A stretch of DNA of 5,127 nucleotides. Origin: Alphaproteobacteria bacterium HGW-Alphaproteobacteria-13 (GTDB lineage: Bacteria > Pseudomonadota > Alphaproteobacteria > Sphingomonadales > Sphingomonadaceae). The notes beneath the pieces were generated by a model, which did no database searches, was not told where the DNA came from, and saw only the letters and a list, made by a program, of their open reading frames with translations. Position numbers and translations under genes: made by a program. The stretch covers positions 1-5,127 of the forward strand of contig PHEM01000244.1 in assembly GCA_002842935.1 (NCBI GenBank), read 5' to 3'. This document shows, piece after piece, positions 1-5,127 of the stretch; the stretch's first letter is position 1; each line of letters opens with the position of its first letter.

Positions 1-1179
1 CTCACCGGTGCGCACGAAAGCCGGGAGGGCATCGTACCAAGGATAGCCGATGAAATTGGTGATCGGCTCGTAGAAGGCACGCGGCTCAGGGCCGCCCAGT
101 CGATGCATCTCGCCGCCGTTCGAGCGCCGCAAGGCGCGGCCGAAGGTGACGGCATCGAAGGAGTCGGTATCATCGTAGATCGCCGCGCCAGGCTCGAGGT
201 CGGCAAACTGCGGCACCTCGCGGTAGCTGTCGCGGGCGAGCGTCGGGTACCACAGCGGCAACTGCCGCACCGCCTGCGGGAAATTGTCGTGATACAGGCT
301 CGCCTCTAGCCAGTTCTCGAAGCTCAGGCGGTGGAACGGTTCCTCGCGGATGACCGAAAAGATCGCCTCGCGGCAGAGTGTCACGAGCCGGTCGAGCGCG
401 GCGTTGCGGTAGATTTCCTTGCGGGCGGGCAGGACCAGGACAAGATCGGGCGCGTCGATGACGTCGACCTGCACGGACCACTGGGTGTGATGGACTTCCT
501 TCACGACCGGGAATGCGTGTTTGAGGGTCACGCCGTGGAAGTTGAGCGTCGCCACGTGCGGCGAGTGCCGGTCGCGGAACACGCCGATCCGGAACCCCTC
601 CCGCTCGATGACCTTGTGCGTGTCGGCGAGGAAATCGGCGCGGGCGAGGTCCTTGCCGTTGTAACTGACCGAGAGCGGCAGGAACCGGGCGGCTGCCTCG
701 ACGCAGCGTTCGAGCTTGCCGTCAGGCTGCGGATCGAACCGGAAGGCGATTGTCGTGCCGCGCGGCCCGTCGAAGGGCAGCACATCGATGTCGGCCTCGC
801 CGGTCCAGGCATCGCCCGTGATCGCCAGCGAGAACGCGCCGTCCGCGCTCCGCGAACTGACCACGGTGTCGAGGCCAGCAAGGCTGAAGAAGCCCATGCC
901 TGCCGGGTCTTCGCGGGCGCGGCACTCGTCGGGCCAATCGGATGCCCCGAGCGAGAGGAGGTAAACCGGGTCGGCAATTCCGGCGCCGTCATCGCTCACC
1001 GTGATGAGGCAGGCGTCCGCCGCGTGATCGGCGGTGACAGTGATGCGGCCCGCGCCCGCGCGGCGGGCATTCTGGAAGAGTTCGTTGAAGATGTCATCGA
1101 GGGTCCCGTTGAAAATCCGGGTGACCTTGGAAATCGCTTCGGGGGAGACCCGGGCGCGCAGCTTGGTGATCATGGTCAT
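1..1179 (-). CDS. GHKL (Hsp90/MORC-like) ATPase, C-terminus cut by window edge
   Basis: The reading frame is open from an ATG at 1179 to the left edge (393 codons, no stop), so this is the N-terminal part of a longer protein. All three boxes of the GHKL/HATPase fold are visible. The N box, ELFQNARRAGA, starts at residue 33; Glu33 sits in the catalytic-base position and Asn37 in the Mg-binding position, four residues apart as in Hsp90 and MutL. The G1 box is DDGAGI at 63-68. A G2 lid motif, DPAGMGFFSL at 91-100, resembles the GxGF-S motif of Hsp90 and MORC more than that of histidine kinases. Residues 110-260 look like the mixed alpha/beta transducer region that follows in such proteins. No signal peptide, membrane segment or kinase dimerization domain is seen, so a cytoplasmic ATP-driven clamp is more likely than a sensor kinase. 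A second ATG two codons in (1173) is an alternative start; the upstream Shine-Dalgarno match is weak. The gene lies 76 bases downstream of the ParB-like gene on the same strand, probably in one operon. Function is unknown beyond ATP binding. Confidence 0.85.
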   Translation of the reverse strand, partial: MTMITKLRARVSPEAISKVTRIFNGTLDDIFNELFQNARRAGAGRITVTADHAADACLITVSDDGAGIADPVYLLSLGASDWPDECRAREDPAGMGFFSLAGLDTVVSSRSADGAFSLAITGDAWTGEADIDVLPFDGPRGTTIAFRFDPQPDGKLERCVEAAARFLPLSVSYNGKDLARADFLADTHKVIEREGFRIGVFRDRHSPHVATLNFHGVTLKHAFPVVKEVHHTQWSVQVDVIDAPDLVLVLPARKEIYRNAALDRLVTLCREAIFSVIREEPFHRLSFENWLEASLYHDNFPQAVRQLPLWYPTLARDSYREVPQFADLEPGAAIYDDTDSFDAVTFGRALRRSNGGEMHRLGGPEPRAFYEPITNFIGYPWYDALPAFVRTGE

Positions 1180-1198
1180 GAGGTGGTTCCTGGATAGA

Positions 1199-1245
1199 CC
1201 GGCACGCTGCCGCAGATCGCAACGGATGCGCGGGCAGCGTGCCGG
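1199..1245 (-). repeat. 13-bp perfect inverted repeat (stem-loop) between the two leftward genes
   Basis: CCGGCACGCTGCC at 1199-1211 is exactly complementary to GGCAGCGTGCCGG at 1233-1245, with a 21-base loop. It sits 10 bases after the ParB-like stop and about 20 bases before the ATPase start on the minus strand. No T-run follows the stem in the direction of transcription, so it is not a classical intrinsic terminator. It could stabilise the upstream mRNA, lower read-through into the ATPase gene, or be a protein-binding site. The pairing is seen directly; the roles are inferred. Confidence 0.7.
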
Positions 1246-1255
1246 CAAGGCTGGC

Positions 1256-3307
1256 TCAGGCGTCGACGGTCTCGCTTGCTTCGACGTCCTGCTCATCGGC
1301 AGGTTCGAGGTCGCCCGCATCGCTGTCCGGTTCGCGCTCAACCGGAGCTTCCTCATCGGGCTCGCTAGCCGCGAGCACCCGGAAGCGCATGGCCTCGGGC
1401 ACCCAGGCGAGCGCAGCTTCCTTGACCTCCGGAGCGACGATGGTCTCGCCGGCAAACAGCTTTTCGCAGGAAGCCGAGAGGTCACCCTTCTTCGAGCCCA
1501 TGAAGCTCGCCGCCATGGTCGGTCCGCCAACTTCGCTGACATGGGCGAGCAGCGCCTGCTTGCTCACGCGGTCGAAGTAGTTCGCCGAGGTTGGCCGCCA
1601 GTGGCTGGCGACGTTGATCCCCATCAGGGCAGCGAGGTGATCGTGCAGGTCGATCGGCTCGGGGCCGGACTGACCTGTCTTCTTGTCGATCCCCATGCTG
1701 GCTTCGAGCGTCTTCGCCATGCACCAGGCGAGCCAGCTTGCCTTGGCATCGTCGTCGAGCGCGCTGAACGCGGAGAACCGGTCGACCGTGCGGCGGTGCT
1801 CGGTCCACGACAGGTCGAGCGTCTCGCGCATGTCGGCCATCAACGTGTGCGCCGGGCTTTCGGGGTAGTTGGCGAGGTAGAGCGAGGGCGACGGCGCGCG
1901 GAGCGTCGTGCCGAGTGCCTGGGCGCTGTAGAGCGCGCGGGAGTCGGCGATGGCGAAGATCAGGTAGTCGAGCGCGATCGCCGGGTTGGAAGCGAGGTTG
2001 ATCGCCAGAATGTCGCGGCGCTGTACAGCGAGCTCTTCGACCAGCTTCTGCGACAACGGCTTGGGGGCCGGAGCGGCGCTACTGCCCTCCCCTGCTCCGC
2101 CTACACCCTCGCCAGCGTCGGACCCGCGGGCCTTGCGGCGTTCGAGTGGCTTGTCGCTGTAGAGGCCGCTCGCGACGGTGGGCTGGCCGTCGGCACCGAT
2201 GATCACGAAGCAGCCGACATTCGCCTTCATCTCTTCTGGAATCACCGGGGGTTTGTCGTGGAGCGCATCGTAGGCGCTGCTTGCGGCATCCCAGCGGGTC
2301 TGGAAGTCAGCGGCAGCGGCTTCGTCGTCCTCGTCGAGCGTCTCGCTTTCGGCTTCCAGCGCCGAGATCGTCTCGAGCAGCTTGTCAGCCTCGACCTGTT
2401 CCTCATCGGTGAGCGGGGCCGGTTCGAGATGGACCTGGTGGAGGTCTTCGGTCGCGTTGTACGTGACACGCGTCTCGAGGATCGGGCGCACCCAGGCATA
2501 GCCGGAGGTTTGGGCGACCTCGGCCGCAAAGGCCTGGAGCTTCTCACCGGCGATGCGTTGGGCAATCTCGGCATCGATCCAGGTTTCGCCGCCGTCCTCG
2601 GTAAAGAGGTCGCGTTCGATCTTGCCTCCAGCGGCGAGGTATTCCGCTTCGCTCGCGAGCTTCGCCATCGGCGAAGACGAGCGGATGGCGCTGTGCGTAA
2701 CCATGCGGCGGATGGAATCGGGGTTGTTGCCCTGCCAGCTGTTCGACAGTTCATTCCAGACCATCATCTGGCGATCATGGTTGGGCGTCGTCGCATAGGC
2801 CTTGGCGACATCGAGCGTGATCTTGCCTTCCTCGAGCGCGGCGAAGATCGGATCGGCGAGGTCAGCAAGCCGCAGGCGGCCTTCGATGAAGCGGCGGGTA
2901 CGACCGAACCGCTTGGCTATCGCGTCAAGGTCACTGCCCTCGTTGACGAAGTGCTTGTAGGCGCGGATCTCGTCGGTCGGCGTCATGTCGAGCCGGATGA
3001 CGTTCTCGATCAGCGAGAGCTCAGACTGCTCGGCGGCATCAATGTCGAGAACGCGGCAGGCGACGGGATGGTCCTTGGGGAGCTTTCCTGCGCCGAGCAG
3101 AAAGTTGAGGGCGCGGAGGCGGCGGCCACCCGCGGTCACGTCGAACAGGCCCCGCTTCTTGGCGGGCACCACGATCAGGTTCTGGAGGAGGCCCTTGGCC
3201 TCGATATTGGCGGCAAGTTCCTCGATGAAGAGGTTGCTGTCATTCTTGCGGACGTTGGCATCGGACAAGCGCAGCTTGCCGAGCGGGATCAACTCGATAT
3301 CGTTCAT
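1256..3307 (-). CDS. Large ParB/RepB/Spo0J-family protein with long C-terminal extension
   Basis: The protein has 683 residues from the ATG at 3307, about twice the length of a chromosomal ParB (roughly 280-350). The ParB N-terminal CTP-binding domain spans about 1-115. It has GLLQNLIVV at 39-47, TAGGRRLRAL at 58-67 (the GERRxRA motif with Gly in place of Glu) and ENVIRLDMTPTDE at 101-113, which keeps the Glu needed for CTP hydrolysis in studied ParBs. A helix-turn-helix follows at about 126-150 (LDAIAKRFGRTRRFIEGRLR). Beyond it come a charged, probably coiled segment (about 299-350), a Gly/Ser/Ala/Pro-rich linker (about 394-418), a helical domain I cannot name (about 419-645) and an acidic tail (648-683). 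In characterised relatives this fold clamps DNA in a CTP-dependent way. No ParA is in view, so the role may be plasmid maintenance, transcription control or something else. The start is fixed by AGGAG seven bases upstream; a longer frame to 3391 adds 28 low-complexity residues and lacks that support. Probably co-transcribed with the downstream ATPase. Confidence 0.9.
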   Translation of the reverse strand: MNDIELIPLGKLRLSDANVRKNDSNLFIEELAANIEAKGLLQNLIVVPAKKRGLFDVTAGGRRLRALNFLLGAGKLPKDHPVACRVLDIDAAEQSELSLIENVIRLDMTPTDEIRAYKHFVNEGSDLDAIAKRFGRTRRFIEGRLRLADLADPIFAALEEGKITLDVAKAYATTPNHDRQMMVWNELSNSWQGNNPDSIRRMVTHSAIRSSSPMAKLASEAEYLAAGGKIERDLFTEDGGETWIDAEIAQRIAGEKLQAFAAEVAQTSGYAWVRPILETRVTYNATEDLHQVHLEPAPLTDEEQVEADKLLETISALEAESETLDEDDEAAAADFQTRWDAASSAYDALHDKPPVIPEEMKANVGCFVIIGADGQPTVASGLYSDKPLERRKARGSDAGEGVGGAGEGSSAAPAPKPLSQKLVEELAVQRRDILAINLASNPAIALDYLIFAIADSRALYSAQALGTTLRAPSPSLYLANYPESPAHTLMADMRETLDLSWTEHRRTVDRFSAFSALDDDAKASWLAWCMAKTLEASMGIDKKTGQSGPEPIDLHDHLAALMGINVASHWRPTSANYFDRVSKQALLAHVSEVGGPTMAASFMGSKKGDLSASCEKLFAGETIVAPEVKEAALAWVPEAMRFRVLAASEPDEEAPVEREPDSDAGDLEPADEQDVEASETVDA

Positions 3308-3314
3308 GGGAGTG

Positions 3315-3319
3315 CTCCT
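3315..3319 (-). promoter_or_regulatory. Ribosome binding site of the ParB-like gene
   Basis: Reading the minus strand, AGGAG lies seven bases before the ATG at 3307. This decides the start against the longer frame beginning at 3391. The ParB fold also begins directly at this Met (MNDIELIPLGKLRLSDANVR). Confidence 0.8.
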
Positions 3320-3335
3320 GAAAGCCGGACTTGGC

Positions 3336-3372
3336 CGAGCCCTTCGGCTCGCCCCTTCCAGCCCCCCTCCCC
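3336..3372 (-). other. G-rich leader segment with short hairpin upstream of the ParB-like gene
   Basis: On the minus strand this leader has four runs of three or more G (complement of C-runs at 3369-3372, 3362-3367, 3352-3355 and 3340-3342). It also has a 6-bp hairpin, CGAGCC/GGCTCG, with arms at 3336-3341 and 3346-3351 and a four-base loop. The last G-run overlaps the hairpin, so the two structures could compete. The segment is 29-65 bases upstream of the ATG. It may fold in the mRNA as a G-quadruplex or hairpin and affect translation; in GC-rich DNA it may also be chance. Confidence 0.35.
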
Positions 3373-3445
3373 TCACGGTTTCAGGGCGCACCGGGCGTCA
3401 GGACCGGGCCCACACCGCTTGCAGCAACCCACAAGCAAAGCCCCA

Positions 3446-3500
3446 TGAGGCATAAATTGTGGATTTATGCCTCAAGATATGACATGGAGTGAGGCATAAA
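3446..3500. promoter_or_regulatory. Likely operator: 12-bp palindrome plus a third half-site, next to the Fic gene
   Basis: TGAGGCATAAAT at 3446-3457 is perfectly inverted as ATTTATGCCTCA at 3463-3474, with a 5-base spacer. A third copy, TGAGGCATAAA, lies at 3490-3500 in the same orientation as the first arm, ending just before the Fic ribosome binding site (AGGA, 3504-3507). The block is AT-rich within otherwise GC-rich DNA and sits between divergent genes, so it probably contains promoter elements. I cannot assign a convincing -35/-10 pair; TTGTGG at 3457 and TATGAC at 3478 have only a 15-base spacer. The symmetry suggests a dimeric repressor, plausibly the Fic protein itself through its C-terminal winged helix. 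Binding there would overlap the start of fic transcription. The repeats are seen directly; the operator role is inferred. Confidence 0.65.
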
Positions 3501-3517
3501 CGCAGGATTAATAGCTC

Positions 3518-4639
3518 ATGAAGTGGAACTGGCAGCAGCCGGACTGGCCTGATTTTTGCTGGAACAGCGATGCTCTTGCCGCGCTCGAGGCACGTTTCCT
3601 GCAGCAGTCTGGCGTCATGATCGGCGTGGTGAAGCACCTGGGCGAAGAGGACCGCACGAGCGTCGTTCTCGACGTGATGACCGACGAAGCGCTCAAGACC
3701 TCGCAGATTGAGGGCGAACTGCTCAACCGCGATAGTGTCCAGGTATCGCTGCGCCGCGAGTTCGGCCTCGAGACCGAGAAGCGCCGCATTCCGCCCGCCG
3801 AGCGCGGGATCGCGGAAATGATGATCGACCTCTACCGCGGCTATGCCGATCCGCTCACCGAGGACGTTCTGTCGCACTGGCACCGGTTGGTGCTGAGCGG
3901 GCGGAGCGACGTCGAAGCGGTCGGGCGCTACCGTGAACACGAGGATGCGATGCAGGTGGTCTCGGGCGCGCTGCACAAGCCGACCGTCCACTTCGAGGCT
4001 CCACCGTCGAGCGCAATGGCGGATGAGATGACCCGGTTCCTCGACTGGTTCGACGCGAGCGGCTCTGCCGGCAAAACGCCTCTGCCCGCCCTCACCCGGT
4101 CGGGTCTCGCCCATCTCTATTTCGTCAGCATCCATCCTTTCGAGGATGGCAATGGCCGCATTGGCCGGGCGATTTCGGAGAAGGTCCTGTCGCAGGCGAT
4201 CGGGCAGCCCAGCCTGATTGCCCTGTCACAGACGATCCAGCGCAGGCGCTCGGCCTATTACGATGTGCTCGAAGCCGCCAACAAGGGCAACGAGATCACC
4301 GACTGGCTCGTCTATTTTGCCGAGACCTTGCTGGAGGCGCAGGCGCACAGCCTAGCACTCATCGAATTCCTGCTCGCCAAGACCCGGTTCCACGACAAGT
4401 TCCGTGGGCGGCTCAATGCGCGCCAGGAGCGTGTCATTTCTCGAATGCTCCGCGAAGGGCTGGACGGGTTCAAGGGTGGGCTGAGTGCGGCCAACTACAT
4501 TACGATCGCCGACACGTCGCGAGCCACCGCAACACGTGACCTGCAGGAACTGGTCTCCCTTGGAGCACTCGAACAGACCGGGACGCTCAAGTCATCTCGG
4601 TATCACCTGCTCATGGGAGACAATGTCCTACGAGCGTGA
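3518..4639 (+). CDS. Fic-family protein adenylyltransferase (class II, DUF4172-type N-terminus)
   Basis: This is a complete 373-residue protein, the usual length for DUF4172-Fic proteins. Fic enzymes transfer AMP from ATP (less often another phosphate-containing group) to a side-chain hydroxyl of a target protein. The core motif HPFEDGNGRIGR is intact at 206-217: His206 is the catalytic base, Asp210 binds metal, and Arg214 and Arg217 hold phosphate. The N-terminus (MKWNWQQPDWPDFCW) is typical of DUF4172. TSQIEG at 61-66 matches the (S/T)xxxE(G/N) inhibitory motif placed before the Fic core, so Glu65 should block ATP in cis and no separate antitoxin is needed. The likely target-docking flap is at about 147-160. 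The C-terminal region (about 297-365) looks like a winged helix (recognition helix near 333-345), suggesting DNA binding. The ATG at 3518 has AGGA ten bases upstream. The gene is divergent from the ParB-like gene and lies 18 bases beyond the palindromic operator block. Its target is unknown; a regulatory AMPylator and a toxin-like role are both possible. Confidence 0.93.
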   Translation: MKWNWQQPDWPDFCWNSDALAALEARFLQQSGVMIGVVKHLGEEDRTSVVLDVMTDEALKTSQIEGELLNRDSVQVSLRREFGLETEKRRIPPAERGIAEMMIDLYRGYADPLTEDVLSHWHRLVLSGRSDVEAVGRYREHEDAMQVVSGALHKPTVHFEAPPSSAMADEMTRFLDWFDASGSAGKTPLPALTRSGLAHLYFVSIHPFEDGNGRIGRAISEKVLSQAIGQPSLIALSQTIQRRRSAYYDVLEAANKGNEITDWLVYFAETLLEAQAHSLALIEFLLAKTRFHDKFRGRLNARQERVISRMLREGLDGFKGGLSAANYITIADTSRATATRDLQELVSLGALEQTGTLKSSRYHLLMGDNVLRA

Positions 4640-4657
4640 AAGGCATTGCGGGCATGG

Positions 4658-4697
4658 CCACAGACCCAGGCGTCGCGCGTCTGTGGACCTGCCTGGG
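4658..4697. repeat. Two interleaved inverted repeats downstream of the Fic gene
   Basis: CCACAGAC (4658-4665) pairs with GTCTGTGG (4679-4686), and CCCAGGC (4665-4671) pairs with GCCTGGG (4691-4697). The arms are ordered A-B-A'-B', so the two stems are either alternatives or form an H-type pseudoknot; they share one base (4665). The block begins 19 bases after the Fic stop and has no T-run behind it, so it is at best an atypical terminator. It might instead be a protein-binding or recombination site. The pairing is seen; the function is not known. Confidence 0.5.
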
Positions 4698-4726
4698 ACA
4701 GATTATCGGCATCGGAGAACGGGCAG

Positions 4727-4754
4727 TTCAATCTAACCTAATACTTGTTATGAA
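4727..4754 (+). promoter_or_regulatory. Weak candidate sigma-70-like promoter for the SHOCT gene
   Basis: TTCAAT (4727-4732) and TATGAA (4749-4754) are 16 bases apart in a locally AT-rich stretch. They would give a short leader that begins just before the AAGGAG site and would exclude the in-frame ATG at 4750 as a start. The matches to consensus are modest, so this is a guess from composition and position. Confidence 0.2.
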
Positions 4755-4765
4755 GAGACGATCTC

Positions 4766-4771
4766 AAGGAG
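4766..4771 (+). promoter_or_regulatory. Ribosome binding site deciding the GTG start of the SHOCT gene
   Basis: AAGGAG lies five bases before the GTG at 4777. The in-frame ATG at 4750 has no such site and would add nine basic residues before the SHOCT motif, so the GTG is preferred. Confidence 0.65.
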
Positions 4772-4776
4772 TGCGC

Positions 4777-5127
4777 GTGGCAGATTTAGATAAGCTTGAG
4801 AAGCTGAACCGCCTCCGCGAAAGCGGTGCCCTGACCGCAGAAGAGTTTGAACATGAGAAGGCGCTGCTGCTCTCTGGAAAAGCCGGATTTTCCAAGCCTC
4901 TGATCATTGCTTCCGCAATCGCGGTCGCCATAATCGTGCCGACGGGCTTCTACTCCTTCAGGCAGACTACAAGTGACACAAGGAGCCCGATCGTCCCGGC
5001 GTCGAGTGCTCCCAAAGGGTTGGACAATGCCCCAGCGGCGGCTGCTCCGCCAACTCAGGTAGCTCGTCCAAACACGGCCAAGGTTGATCCCCCCGTTCCA
5101 GATTCTGCGGCGCCCGATCCAACCAAT
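4777..5127 (+). CDS. SHOCT-domain single-pass membrane protein, C-terminus cut by window edge
   Basis: The frame is open for 117 codons from a GTG start to the right edge with no stop. Residues 5-32 (DKLEKLNRLRESGALTAEEF onward) fit the SHOCT motif, a short helical hairpin with the typical L..L...G.LT..EFE..K pattern. SHOCT usually sits at the C-terminus of bacterial proteins; here it is at the extreme N-terminus. It is followed by one hydrophobic membrane segment (about 41-59) and then a Pro/Ala/Ser/Thr-rich stretch (about 70-117) that looks like a disordered linker. The expected topology is SHOCT in the cytoplasm and linker in the periplasm, leading to an unseen C-terminal domain. The composition is less GC-rich, with codons such as TTA, ATA and AGG that are rare in the other genes, so it may have a different origin. 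No function can be assigned. It lies 137 bases after the Fic gene behind a structured gap, and is probably transcribed separately. Confidence 0.7.
   Translation, partial: MADLDKLEKLNRLRESGALTAEEFEHEKALLLSGKAGFSKPLIIASAIAVAIIVPTGFYSFRQTTSDTRSPIVPASSAPKGLDNAPAAAAPPTQVARPNTAKVDPPVPDSAAPDPTN

Noticed and set aside
331..1197. A 288-codon plus-strand frame across the ATPase gene
   Set aside because: The minus-strand frame carries all three GHKL boxes in order; the plus-strand product has no recognisable family and is a shadow.
3308..3391. A 28-residue N-terminal extension of the ParB-like protein
   Set aside because: The added residues are Arg/Gly/Pro-rich and unlike ParB, while the ATG at 3307 has AGGAG at ideal spacing and starts directly with the ParB fold.
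1034..3448. An 804-codon open frame on the plus strand across the ParB-like gene
   Set aside because: It is antisense to a gene with clear ParB motifs, a good ribosome binding site and a bounded domain layout. Its translation shows no recognisable motif. Long antisense frames are expected in GC-rich DNA.
3398..4135. A 245-codon minus-strand frame across the Fic gene
   Set aside because: It is antisense to the intact Fic motif, has no motif of its own, and runs through the palindromic regulatory block.
1256..4639. A classical toxin-antitoxin pair formed by the Fic protein and a neighbour
   Set aside because: The neighbours are a ParB-like gene on the opposite strand and a separately started membrane protein; neither resembles a Fic antitoxin, and the Fic protein carries its own inhibitory motif.
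4658..4686. The 8-bp hairpin after the Fic gene as a rho-independent terminator
   Set aside because: No T-run follows the stem and the loop is 13 bases, so the classical terminator pattern is not met.
4485..4736. An 83-codon plus-strand frame overlapping the end of the Fic gene
   Set aside because: It is out of frame with the Fic gene, has no visible ribosome binding site or motif, and passes through the interleaved repeats.

Overview
The window is GC-rich bacterial DNA with codon use heavy in G/C at third positions. Together with the protein families present, this suggests an alphaproteobacterium, most likely a sphingomonad or erythrobacter relative. That assignment is an inference from style and gene content; no rRNA or other marker is present. 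A large ParB-like protein with a GHKL ATPase behind it is the kind of gene pair expected on plasmids or integrated conjugative elements, so this is probably an accessory region. No transposase, integrase, tRNA, rRNA or CRISPR array is visible.

Layout. Bases 1-1179 (minus strand) hold the N-terminal 393 residues of an Hsp90/MORC-like GHKL ATPase whose 3' end lies off the left edge. A 76-base gap containing a perfect 13-bp stem-loop separates it from an upstream gene on the same strand (1256-3307), a 683-residue ParB/RepB/Spo0J-family protein with a very long C-terminal extension. These two genes probably form one leftward operon. A 210-base intergenic region (3308-3517) holds the ParB leader, which has a small hairpin and a G-rich run, and next to the Fic gene a 12-bp palindrome plus an extra half-site. 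Reading rightward, 3518-4639 encodes a complete 373-residue Fic-family AMP transferase with an N-terminal DUF4172-type region, an internal inhibitory motif and a C-terminal winged helix. A 137-base gap with two interleaved inverted repeats follows. At 4777 a GTG-started gene begins for a small SHOCT-domain membrane protein, which runs off the right edge.

How the genes may work together. The ParB-like protein (a likely CTP-binding DNA clamp) and the GHKL ATPase (a likely ATP-driven clamp) are probably co-expressed and could act together on DNA. No ParA-type ATPase is in view, so a classical partition system cannot be claimed. The Fic protein carries its own inhibitory helix and needs no separate antitoxin. 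Its winged helix and the palindrome just upstream of its start suggest autoregulation. The SHOCT protein differs in composition from its neighbours and shows no evident link to them.
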